Origin: M30B53 sp964600785
GTDB taxonomy: Bacteria; Planctomycetota; Planctomycetia; Pirellulales; UBA1268
Direction: 5' to 3'
DNA length: 30,700 nt
Assembly (NCBI GenBank): GCA_964600785.1
Contig: CAZRKH010000077.1
Coordinates: 1 to 30,700, forward strand
Below the pieces are notes generated by a model. That model had not been told where the DNA came from. It ran no database searches and saw only the letters and a list, made by a program, of their open reading frames with translations. Numbering within the stretch: position 1 is the first letter of the stretch; each line of letters starts with the position of its first letter. Of this stretch, positions 1 to 7,304 are shown in pieces. Made by a program: the position numbers and the translations under genes.

Positions 1-2
1 TC

Positions 3-287
<285 letters not shown>

Positions 288-335
288 TTCCCGCTGGAGT
301 GCCCGAACTGTGGCGGCGACATCCGGCTGATGGCC
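288..335 (+). pseudogene. Short relic resembling the C-terminal zinc-binding end of an IS91-type transposase
   Basis: Directly after the yjbQ-like stop, and in the same frame, the DNA translates as FPLECPNCGGDIRLMA. This is very close to the CPxCGGDIRLIAFI motif that I recall near the C-terminus of IS91/Y2-type transposases common in Planctomycetes and Proteobacteria. The similarity stops after about 16 residues and nothing upstream is transposase-like. It is therefore a fragment at most, left by an old insertion or recombination. The recognition comes from memory of the motif. Confidence 0.4.
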
Positions 336-442
336 CGCACATGGCGGGTGCGTCGCCTTCGATGTAACCTCAGCGTGCCATCCGCCGCTGTTGGCGAAGA
401 AACTGCGGATCCGGTTGTCCCTACTCAGAAAGCATTTCACTT
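336..442. other. Non-coding stretch before the DUF1080 gene
   Basis: About 107 bases between the transposase-like relic and the GTG start of the DUF1080 gene. No convincing sigma-70 promoter, terminator or strong Shine-Dalgarno is visible. AGAAAG near 427-432 is the only purine run before the start. Confidence 0.4.
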
Positions 443-1252
443 GTGACGACGTTGCTCCTGACAAAGATTTGTCGCCGGCCGCATCCCGGGCTGCCGGGCG
501 TGGTGATATGGCTGGTTGTCGCGGCGGGGGGGGCGGCCGAGCCCGCCTCGGTGATGCCGCAGCCGGCGACCGACCTCCCAGGCACCGAGCATCCCGTCGC
601 CACGCCACAGTTCGTCGATCTTTTCAACGGCCGCGATCTGACCGGCTGGGTGAATGTCAACACGGCAGACGACACCTGGCGGGTCGCCGACGGGCTCCTC
701 GTGTGCAGCGGCTCGCCGACGGGCGTCATGCGGTCAGAAAAACAGTATGAAAACTTCATCCTGCACATCGAGTGGCGGCACATGAAGCCGGGCGGCAACT
801 CGGGGGTCTTTGTCTGGAGCGAAGGCCGGCTGACCGGCAACGGCCGGCTGCCCAAGGGCATGGAAGTGCAGATGCTCGAACTCGACTGGATCAACCAGCA
901 CCCGCGAAGCCCGGGCGTGCCGAACCACATCGGCTATATTTCCGGCGAACTCTTCGGCGCCGGCGGGCTCACAGCCAGGCCCGCAAACCCCCGCGGCAGC
1001 CGCAGCATGTCGCGGGAATTGCGGTGCAAGGGATACGGCAAGTGGAACGTCTACGACGTCGTCTGCGTGGATGGCACGGTCAAGCTTTCGATCAACGGCA
1101 GATTCGTCAACTCGATCAGCGACTCATCGCTGCGGAAGGGCTACATCTCCCTGGAGTCGGAGGGCTCGGAGATCCACTTTCGCAATATCCGCCTGCTCGA
1201 ACTGCCCCCTGGCATCACCTCACCCGAACAGACCGCGGCAGTCGTCGAATAG
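443..1252 (+). CDS. Secreted DUF1080 protein (3-keto-disaccharide hydrolase-like)
   Basis: 269 residues with a hydrophobic export signal around residues 18-33 (LPGVVIWLVVAAGGAAEPA). A single DUF1080 domain follows at about 55-255. Its hallmarks are FVDLFNGRDLTGWV, then WRVADGLLVCSG, YENFILHIEWR, GGNSGVFVW, a MEVQMLELD strand, the WNVYDVVCVDGTVKLSINGRFV block and the closing GYISLESEGSEIHFRNIRLLEL. DUF1080 proteins are laminin-G-like jelly rolls, very abundant in Planctomycetes, and some act on 3-keto-glycosides. The actual substrate cannot be read from sequence. GTG at 443 is the earliest start, with only a weak ribosome-binding site. GTG codons near 500 are possible but would cut into the signal peptide. 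Confidence 0.85.
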   Translation: MTTLLLTKICRRPHPGLPGVVIWLVVAAGGAAEPASVMPQPATDLPGTEHPVATPQFVDLFNGRDLTGWVNVNTADDTWRVADGLLVCSGSPTGVMRSEKQYENFILHIEWRHMKPGGNSGVFVWSEGRLTGNGRLPKGMEVQMLELDWINQHPRSPGVPNHIGYISGELFGAGGLTARPANPRGSRSMSRELRCKGYGKWNVYDVVCVDGTVKLSINGRFVNSISDSSLRKGYISLESEGSEIHFRNIRLLELPPGITSPEQTAAVVE

Positions 1253-1273
1253 CAGACGGTGGAACAAGTCTGC
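1252..1273. terminator. Weak hairpin between convergent genes
   Basis: GCAGAC at 1252-1257 pairs with GTCTGC at 1268-1273 around a 10-base loop, exactly in the convergent gap between the DUF1080 gene and the DUF3127 gene. There is no T-run on either side, so a terminator role is only suggested by position. Confidence 0.25.
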
Positions 1274-1294
1274 CGCCGCAGGACGCGGCGAAAA

Positions 1295-1675
1295 CTAGAA
1301 AGGCACGTCGTCCTCGCCGGCCTCGGCCAGGACGTCGTTGGGCTCACCGCCGGCACCGCCTTTCGACCCGCCCTCTCCGCGGTCGATCACGACATCAAAC
1401 GACAACGCCTCGGCACTGAGAAAATACTTCACCTCCGAGTTTTCATCGCGTTGCCAGCGACGGCCGCTGAGGCGGTAGGTCACCTCGACCTCGTCGCCGA
1501 CGTTGAGTTCGTCGGCCGCGTCGCAGCCATCCTTGATGAACTCGACCGGGATGTAGTTGGTGAAGCTGCCCTTCTCCTGGGCGAGCACCACCAGCCGCTT
1601 GCGAAAGCCTTTCTGCCCGAAGGTCTTGGTCTCCTCGATCAAGTGAACGGTGCCGCGAACGCTCGGGTTGCTCAT
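1295..1675 (-). CDS. DUF3127 protein, single-strand-binding-like OB fold
   Basis: 126 residues. It starts SNPSVRGTVHLIEETKTFGQKGFRKR and continues with LVVLAQEKGSFTNYIPVEFIKD and LNVGDEVEVTYRLSGRRW, the signature of DUF3127, an OB-fold family found in Planctomycetes and Bacteroidetes. After a Gly-rich linker it ends in an acidic tail, EAGEDDVPF. That tail copies the DDDIPF tip with which bacterial SSB proteins recruit partner enzymes, so a nucleic-acid-binding role is plausible but inferred. ATG at 1675 is preceded on the coding strand by GGGAGGG at good spacing. It lies downstream of the chitinase gene on the same strand with a 112-base gap. Confidence 0.85.
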   Translation of the reverse strand: MSNPSVRGTVHLIEETKTFGQKGFRKRLVVLAQEKGSFTNYIPVEFIKDGCDAADELNVGDEVEVTYRLSGRRWQRDENSEVKYFLSAEALSFDVVIDRGEGGSKGGAGGEPNDVLAEAGEDDVPF

Positions 1676-1787
1676 GCCTCAGCCCTCCCAGGGGAATCAG
1701 TTTTTGCGGCAGCAGCCAACCCTCGGGAACACCACCGCACGAGCGGCCGATCGTACACCATCTGTCGAATGGAAAGAATGGTTCTCA

Positions 1788-4700
1788 TCAGCCGAGCGGG
1801 AGCGGAGCGATCACTCCGTCACCGCCAACCACGACCACGTCGTCGAGCGAACTCTTCTCCTGGATGGTCTCGAGATCCTCACCGGCCAGCAGCGAGCGGA
1901 AGGCCGCATCGACGAGGCTCTCGGGGGAGTCGGTCGCATCGTTGGAGAGATCCCAGAACATCATGCCGCCCAGGCCCATCTCCTCGGCCCACTGGGCCTT
2001 GAGGGCGATCGAGGTGGGGGTTTCAAAGGAGCTGAAGAGATCCTCCGCAGCGTTGTAGACATACGAGGCCTGGGCGTTGTCGTCCCAGTAGATCTGCCAG
2101 CCGCTGGCGGGGTCTTGAACCTGTGCGAGCAGGTCCTTGTAGTCGTAGACGCCCGTCTCGAAACTGCCGGGGGCCCCTCCGGAGGCCGGCTCCAGATAGC
2201 CACCGTCGCCGCCGTCAGCCACACCGCTCCAGCCCCGGGTGTAGAGCGGGGCGCCGAGCACGATCTTCTCCGCCGGCACGCCCGCCTCGAGATAGGCATT
2301 GACCGCCGTTTGGATGTCGTAGCCAGCGGGATCGCCGGTGAAGGCGGCCTGATGGCCGGTCGTGCTCTCCCAGGTGCCGTGGAAGTCGTAGCTCATGAGA
2401 TTGAAGAAATCGACCGAAGGGGTCAGGCCCGGCAGATTGAAGTTGGCGATCTTGTCGAGTCCGCCGGGTGAGGCGACCGAGATCTCGTAGCTGCGGCCCC
2501 GCTGGGCACCGAGAATGTCGATCTTGGTGCGAACCTCGGCGAGCAGCTTGGCATAGTTGGCCCCGTCATTCGGGCTCACCGTGTTGCTGCCCAGGCCGCC
2601 GCCGCCCGGATACTCCCAGTCGAAGTCGACGCCGTCGAACATCTCGTAGGTCGTGAGGAACTCCACGATCGAGTCGGCGAAAGTCGTGCGGCCCTCGGCG
2701 GTGGCGGTCACGGAGCTGAAGTGGGTCGAGAGCGTCCAGCCGCCGACGGCGATACTGACCCGCAGGTGCGGGTACTTCTCCTTGAGCTGGGCAAGCTGAT
2801 TGAAGTTGCCCCACACCGTCTGTTCGCTGCGGGGATCATCCGGAGGGTAGTACCACTGGTCGGCCTCGCCACTGACGCTCTCGTCGGCGGAGAATCGCTT
2901 CTCGACCGCCGCGTAGCTGTCGAAGAGCGTCATTTCACCGGCCGCAGTGAGGTCGGCAAAAGCGTAGATCAGGTGCGTGATCTTCTCACCGGGCACGTCG
3001 TCGAGCTGGTAGTCGCGGCCGTAGATGCCCCACTCGGGGAAGTAAGCGGCAAGCACCTTGTCGGTGGCGGCAATCGGCAGTTCAGCAGCCTCCCCCGGAT
3101 CGGCAGGCAGAGGATCGATCGGGGCCGGATCGCTCCCCTCATCGACCGGATCGGCCGGCGGGGGATCAGCCGGCGGGGGCTCGGCCGGGTCAGCGGGAGC
3201 CGGATCAGCGGGAGCCGGGTCAGCCGGAGCCGGATCAGCCGGAGCCTGGTCGACCGGATCAGCCGGAGCCTGGTCGACCGGGTCAGCCGGCACAGGATCG
3301 ACCGGCACAGGATCGGAGGGTGCCGGGTCGGAGGGCGCCGGGTCGACCGGATCGCTTGGTGCGGGATCGCTGGGGGGAGCCTCACCCTCGAAGCTCAGCT
3401 CATTGATCGTACCGTAGTCGTTGAACACGCCACTGAAGCTTCCGGCGGGCAGGTCGAGGCCGGAGGCCGTGGCCGTCGCCCGCCCGAGGCTGCCGGGATT
3501 GTCGCGGGCTACCGACCACATCGAGAGCATCCCCACTCCCTTTTCACGGGCGAAGTCCTCGAGCTGCCGGGCATCCTCGAGCGTGAAGACCTCGCTGGAG
3601 AGGTCGTTGACACCGATCATCGGAGTCACGCCAACCATCCTCCAGGCGAAACCCTGCCCCTCTTCGGCAAAGAGCGTGGTCAGCTGGGCATGGGTGCTTT
3701 CGGCCGCGGCGATCGCATATTCGCCGAAAGAGCGGGCGGCCGGCCCGGTGGTCGGCGCGTTGGCTGCGCCGTAGTTCATCGCCATCACGTTCACGCCATC
3801 GAGCTTGACGCCCGCCTCGAGGGCCGAGCGAACCACATTGAGCCCGTCGGGGGTCAGTCCCGAGGGCAACACCGGCAGCGTGTACCAGACCTCGAGGTCG
3901 GGCCGCTGGGCCTGCAGGAGCGCGATCGCCTCACTCCGCAGGGCGATCGAGGCCGGCTCGGCCACCGCCGCCCCCTCGATGTCAAAGTCGAGTCGGTTGA
4001 GGTCATAGGCATCGACCACCGCGACATACCGGGCGGCGAGTGCTTCGGCAGTCTCGCCGGCTGTCACCGCTGCCTGGGCAAGGGTTGTGCCCGATGCCCC
4101 GCCAAGCGAAATCATCACGTCGCCACCGGCGGCCCGGAAGGCGTCGATCGAGGCATTGATCTCGAGGGCCTGCGGGAAGTCGGAGTCGGGAGCGAGCGCC
4201 GCCAGCCCGGCCCAGGCCGGGGAGCCGTCCGGAGCGGCCTGCAGGAAGCCGAGGGTCAACAGCGACGTGCCGTTGCTGCGGGCGATCTGCGTCAGATCGG
4301 GCACTGGCCAGAGGCCCATGTCGACATACGCCGCGAAGTAGGCCTCGCCCCATTTCTCATCGCCAAGGTTGCCGGAGTTGAGCCCGGCCTCGGACTCGTC
4401 AATCGGCGACTCATCGATCGGCGACTCATCGATCGGCGGCGCGACCGGATCGGCCGGCGGCGTCGGATCGGTCGGATCGGCCGGTGGCGCGACCGGATCG
4501 GGCTCCGCGGGGCCCGGATCAACCGGCACAGGAGGCTCCGGCTCCGGCGAGGGCACACCCGGCACATCGCCGGCCGCGAAGGCCGAGAGGTCCGTGAGCA
4601 CCGCCGCGGCCCCGCCGGGAGTGGCGGTGAAGCCGAAGCTGACCTGCCCGCCCGGGGCGAGGTCGGCGTTCCAGCCGGCACCCTTGACCACATAGGTCGA

Positions 4701-5438
4701 GCCGCTGCGACTCTCGATCTGGGCATTCCAGATCGAGCTGATCTCGCCGGCAAACTCGAAGCTGACCCTCCAGTCGGCCAGTCCCCCCGCCGTATCGGCG
4801 AGGGTCACCTCTCCGGTGAAGCCGCTGCCCCAGTCGCTCGACACGCGGAAATCGACCGTGGCGGACGTCTCGGGCGGAGCCACCGGGTCGACCGGATCGA
4901 CCGGAGCCGGATCGACGGGGTCGACGGGATCCACGGGGTCGGCCGGGCCGGGATCGGGAAGCGGAGCAGGGTCGGCCGGGGCAACGCCCTCGAGCGGCTC
5001 GCCGTTGAGGGTGTAGTTGGTCGGTGGCGAAGAATCACCCGACCCGATGAACCCGAAGGCCACGCTGCGGCCCGGGTCGAGCGAGCCGTTCCAGCCGGCA
5101 TTGGCCACCGTGTAACGGTCACCGTCACGATCGACGACGGTCGCGTCCCAGATCGAGCCGATCTCACCGGAGTAGTCGAACGACACCGTCCAGTTGGCCA
5201 CCGCCTGGGTGTCGCGATTCTCCAGAGTCATCGCCGCTTGGAATCCGCTGCCCCAGTCTTGGGTGATCTCATAGCCCGGCACGACCACCGCCAGCAGGGC
5301 CCGAGCCTCGAGCGACTCCGGTGAGAGCGGTGAACGAGCCTCACGGCGACGGCGGCGATCGAGACTCCGACGCTGCTGTCGGGTACGGCCAGCGGCACTC
5401 GAGCGGACGAAACCGGAGAAGCGATCGGCGAGACTCAT
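1788..5438 (-). CDS. Giant extracellular chitinase: CBM2-CBM2-GH18-GH18
   Basis: 1,216 residues. The basic N-terminus ends in LEARALLA (about 43-50), the LEPR-type motif found at the start of many large planctomycete extracellular proteins. CBM2 modules lie at about 54-147 and 194-285 (DWGSGF, W-T-V-S-F, AGWN, FGF). The first GH18 domain (about 355-665) carries LDFDIEG at 483-489 with acid/base Glu488. The second (about 793-1186) carries the complete DGVDFDWEYP at 935-944 with Glu942, plus MSYDFHGTW and MMFWDLS. Pro-Asp-Ala-rich linkers separate the modules. GH18 enzymes hydrolyse chitin-type beta-1,4-GlcNAc bonds and CBM2 binds chitin or cellulose. Both active sites look intact, although domain 1 has Asn481 for the first, non-catalytic Asp of DxxDxDxE. 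ATG at 5438 follows AAGGAG on the coding strand. Confidence 0.93.
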   Translation of the reverse strand: MSLADRFSGFVRSSAAGRTRQQRRSLDRRRRREARSPLSPESLEARALLAVVVPGYEITQDWGSGFQAAMTLENRDTQAVANWTVSFDYSGEIGSIWDATVVDRDGDRYTVANAGWNGSLDPGRSVAFGFIGSGDSSPPTNYTLNGEPLEGVAPADPAPLPDPGPADPVDPVDPVDPAPVDPVDPVAPPETSATVDFRVSSDWGSGFTGEVTLADTAGGLADWRVSFEFAGEISSIWNAQIESRSGSTYVVKGAGWNADLAPGGQVSFGFTATPGGAAAVLTDLSAFAAGDVPGVPSPEPEPPVPVDPGPAEPDPVAPPADPTDPTPPADPVAPPIDESPIDESPIDESEAGLNSGNLGDEKWGEAYFAAYVDMGLWPVPDLTQIARSNGTSLLTLGFLQAAPDGSPAWAGLAALAPDSDFPQALEINASIDAFRAAGGDVMISLGGASGTTLAQAAVTAGETAEALAARYVAVVDAYDLNRLDFDIEGAAVAEPASIALRSEAIALLQAQRPDLEVWYTLPVLPSGLTPDGLNVVRSALEAGVKLDGVNVMAMNYGAANAPTTGPAARSFGEYAIAAAESTHAQLTTLFAEEGQGFAWRMVGVTPMIGVNDLSSEVFTLEDARQLEDFAREKGVGMLSMWSVARDNPGSLGRATATASGLDLPAGSFSGVFNDYGTINELSFEGEAPPSDPAPSDPVDPAPSDPAPSDPVPVDPVPADPVDQAPADPVDQAPADPAPADPAPADPAPADPAEPPPADPPPADPVDEGSDPAPIDPLPADPGEAAELPIAATDKVLAAYFPEWGIYGRDYQLDDVPGEKITHLIYAFADLTAAGEMTLFDSYAAVEKRFSADESVSGEADQWYYPPDDPRSEQTVWGNFNQLAQLKEKYPHLRVSIAVGGWTLSTHFSSVTATAEGRTTFADSIVEFLTTYEMFDGVDFDWEYPGGGGLGSNTVSPNDGANYAKLLAEVRTKIDILGAQRGRSYEISVASPGGLDKIANFNLPGLTPSVDFFNLMSYDFHGTWESTTGHQAAFTGDPAGYDIQTAVNAYLEAGVPAEKIVLGAPLYTRGWSGVADGGDGGYLEPASGGAPGSFETGVYDYKDLLAQVQDPASGWQIYWDDNAQASYVYNAAEDLFSSFETPTSIALKAQWAEEMGLGGMMFWDLSNDATDSPESLVDAAFRSLLAGEDLETIQEKSSLDDVVVVGGDGVIAPLPLG
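3130..3375. repeat. Degenerate short repeats encoding the chitinase inter-GH18 linker
   Basis: On the plus strand this stretch is built from variants of GGATCAGCCGGAGCC. On the minus strand it encodes a linker of alternating Asp-Pro and Ala-Pro-Ala-Asp units (about residues 688-785) between the two GH18 domains. It is a low-complexity coding repeat likely to vary in length between strains. Confidence 0.75.
4393..4437. repeat. Three tandem 15-bp repeats in the chitinase gene
   Basis: GACTCATCGATCGGC occurs three times in a row at 4393, 4408 and 4423, the first copy with two changes. The units keep frame and encode IDESP repeats just before the first GH18 domain. Confidence 0.8.
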
Positions 5439-5474
5439 GGCAGAACTCCTTGCGGACCGCAGGCCCGCGGTAAG

Positions 5475-5493
5475 GTCATGAGATTTTCATGAC
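5475..5493. promoter_or_regulatory. Inverted repeat in the chitinase 5' region
   Basis: GTCATGA at 5475-5481 and TCATGAC at 5487-5493 form a perfect 7-bp dyad with a 5-base spacer. It lies 37-55 bases upstream of the chitinase start codon. This is a reasonable place for a repressor operator or a leader hairpin. The sequence alone cannot distinguish these. Confidence 0.4.
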
Positions 5494-5573
5494 GGAATCG
5501 GGAGGACTTGATACGCCTGGCTGGACACCAGGCAGGTGGGCTGGCAGGCGGCTTGGGCGACCTGTGGCGTGAG

Positions 5574-5622
5574 GGGCCCACCCGGCCGGCGTTGCCGCCG
5601 GCCGGGCCTTGCCAGTGGGCCC
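5574..5622. other. Nested inverted repeats in the divergent intergenic region
   Basis: Outer arms GGGCCCAC (5574-5581) and GTGGGCCC (5615-5622) enclose a perfect 10-bp inner dyad, CCCGGCCGGC (5581-5590) and GCCGGCCGGG (5597-5606), with a GTTGCC loop. Position 5581 is shared by the two left arms, so the outer stem may be one pair shorter when the inner stem is complete. No T-run follows. The rest of 5439-5779 holds the chitinase leader and a TTGACA at 5727-5732 ahead of the DUF2256 gene with no clear -10 partner. Confidence 0.5.
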
Positions 5623-5779
5623 GCGTCGTTTGATACGGTCGCTGTGACGGCCTGGTTCTCCAGGGCGATCCGCAATTTTTCGGAGCGAGGGTTTTGCCGC
5701 GCGGGTCGACGAACACCACCATGGCTTTGACAGTTGCGGCTCCAAGAGCCATCGCCTGTCGGCTTTGATTGAGAGAGCG

Positions 5780-5962
5780 ATGACCAAGCCCACCAAGATC
5801 TGCACCGCCTGCGGCCGGCCCTTCACCTGGCGTCGCAAATGGGCCCGCTGCTGGGAGCAGGTTCGCTACTGCAGCGAACGCTGCCGGCGAGAGAAAAAGC
5901 TGCCCGGCAGACGGCTGGATGCAGCTGAAAGACCCCCGGACGAACCTGCCGGCGGCCCGTAA
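5780..5962 (+). CDS. DUF2256 small zinc-ribbon-like protein
   Basis: 60 residues from ATG at 5780. The core reads KICTACGRPFTWRRKW, then WEQVRYCSERCRREKK, matching DUF2256. In that family CxxCxRPFxWRKKWxxxWxxVxYCSxxCR holds two Cys pairs that probably bind one zinc ion. Family members are about 45-60 residues long and have no established function. I recall them often encoded near photolyase/cryptochrome-type genes, but none is in this window. TTG at 5765 would add five residues but lies before the GAGAGAG purine run, so ATG at 5780 is preferred. The C-terminal Pro-rich tail is not conserved. Confidence 0.85.
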   Translation: MTKPTKICTACGRPFTWRRKWARCWEQVRYCSERCRREKKLPGRRLDAAERPPDEPAGGP

Positions 5963-6060
5963 GTTTTCCCAGGCTCTCCGGTTTCACCCGCAGTCCTTGC
6001 CCGAGCCGGAAATTCTGCAGGACCCCTCCGACCCCACCCGATGCCTGTGCGGGGGGGCCA

Positions 6061-6825
6061 TGCGGAAAGCATTCGGTCAATGGCTGCGTCTGACGATCTG
6101 GCCGCGAGGCTGGCAGTTTTCCGAGGCGGCGACAGTCGGTGCGGGGCTCACGCTCGTGCCGGGTGCCCGCGAGTGGCTGCAGCAGAGCCCCTGGACCGTC
6201 GGCGTTGATCGCTCGATGGCCAACCTCTTCTTTCGTCCCGGATTCAGCCCCGGCTTCCAGTCGACCGGTGCCGTCGCCGACGGAACCCTGCACTACCTCG
6301 CGGGGGTCTGGAATGCGATCGACGGCGGCAGCACCGGTGTGCTCCGCCGTGGCACCTCGATGGCCTGGGCGGGCAACATCTGGTGGGAGCCGGCCGGCCC
6401 CTTCGGCTACGGTGCCTCCGACATGGAGGTCCATGCCGACCCGGTGATCCGTGTCGGCACCAGCGGGGTCTACGCCCTGAGCCTGGCCCAGCCGCTCGCC
6501 GGCAACAATCCGGAGGACACCGTCGTGCGGCTCTCCGACGGTACGCGGCTCAGCGAGCCGGGAGCCCAAGGGGCCGGGAACCGAAGTCGACCAGTTTCTC
6601 TACCGGCTCGCCACGATCGACGCCGGCTGGAAGTGGCGCGGCGTGGCCGTCAACTTCGAGTATTACTTCCGGCTGCTCGACAACTTCATCGGGGTCGGTG
6701 ATTTCGACCGCTCGAGTGTCTTCGATCAGGGTGGCATGGCCTACCTCTCATAGAACTTCATCTATCCCTACCGGGCCGGTGCCACCGGCACTGCGATCCA
6801 GACCCAGCTCCTGATTGCCTACTGA
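6061..6825 (+). pseudogene. Decayed outer-membrane porin gene (OprP/OprO-like)
   Basis: The first frame encodes a porin-type segment: SPWTVGVDRSMANLFFRPGFSPGFQSTG resembles the planctomycete porin block VDRSLANxxFRPGFxxG, and further beta-strand-like sequence runs to about 6560. The frame is then lost near 6555-6580. In the next frame the protein resumes as TEVDQFLYRLATIDAGWKWR, then FEYYFRLLDNFIGVGDF. It meets an in-frame TAG at 6751-6753 and continues to NFIYPYR and QTQLLIAY, which looks like a porin C-terminal strand, with TGA at 6823-6825. The total is about 250 residues against roughly 400 or more for the family, so internal or N-terminal sequence is also lost. The family call is from motif memory. 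The ATG at 6061 is only a convenient boundary. Confidence 0.65.
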
Positions 6826-6897
6826 CCCCTCGAGCCGGGAAGCAGGCGGGGTGATCTGGTAGGGTGGCCGCGATCATTCTCCCGGGAGCCGACTGCC

Positions 6898-7275
6898 ATG
6901 GACCCCTTCAAAGAAACCTTCACCAGCGTCGTCGAGCAGATCGGGCTGGTGATCGACGGGGCGGGCGTGATCGTGATCGTGGTCGGCATTCTGGTGGCGA
7001 TCCTCAAGCTCATCACCGGCGGCCGCGACTCGGCCGATCCCTACCGTCGCTTCCGGCAGGATCTCGGCCGGGGGATCCTGCTGGGGCTCGAGTTTCTGGT
7101 GGCCGCCGACATTATCCGCACCGTGGCGGTGACTCCCACGCTCCAAAGCGTGCTGGTGCTGGGGCTGATCGTGGTGATCCGCACCTTCCTGAGCATGGCC
7201 CTGCAGGTCGAGGTTGAAGGACGGCTCCCCTGGCAGCGGCGGCCGACTCCGAGGGGCGATCCGGGGTCGAGCTGA
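6898..7275 (+). CDS. DUF1622 integral membrane protein
   Basis: 125 residues with three hydrophobic helices: about 16-39 (IGLVIDGAGVIVIVVGILVA), about 58-72 (LGRGILLGLEFLVAADII) and about 80-98 (LQSVLVLGLIVVIRTFLSMA). The RFRQDLGRGILLGLEFLVAADIIRTV stretch followed by VLGLIVVIRTFLS is the DUF1622 signature. Family members are 110-130-residue inner-membrane proteins of unknown function. The start at 6898 follows GGGAG (6884-6888) at 9 bases, and that Shine-Dalgarno is embedded in the 10-bp palindrome CTCCCGGGAG (6879-6888). The kinase gene follows after 29 bases, so the two may be co-transcribed. Confidence 0.85.
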   Translation: MDPFKETFTSVVEQIGLVIDGAGVIVIVVGILVAILKLITGGRDSADPYRRFRQDLGRGILLGLEFLVAADIIRTVAVTPTLQSVLVLGLIVVIRTFLSMALQVEVEGRLPWQRRPTPRGDPGSS

Positions 7276-7304
7276 CCGGCCCTGCGGGCAGCCCGTGGGG
7301 CGGG

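Noticed and set aside
3130..3375. CRISPR-like repeat array
   Set aside because: The repeats are short, degenerate and in frame, encode the chitinase linker, and have no spacer structure.
2721..5324. 867-residue plus-strand open frame
   Set aside because: It is antisense to the chitinase gene, whose domains and motifs are clear. The translation is Arg/Gly/His-rich with no recognisable domain, a shadow typical of GC-rich DNA.
5435..5838. Minus-strand frames upstream of the chitinase (105 and 120 residues)
   Set aside because: They cover the palindromic region and the antisense of the DUF2256 gene and show no protein family features.
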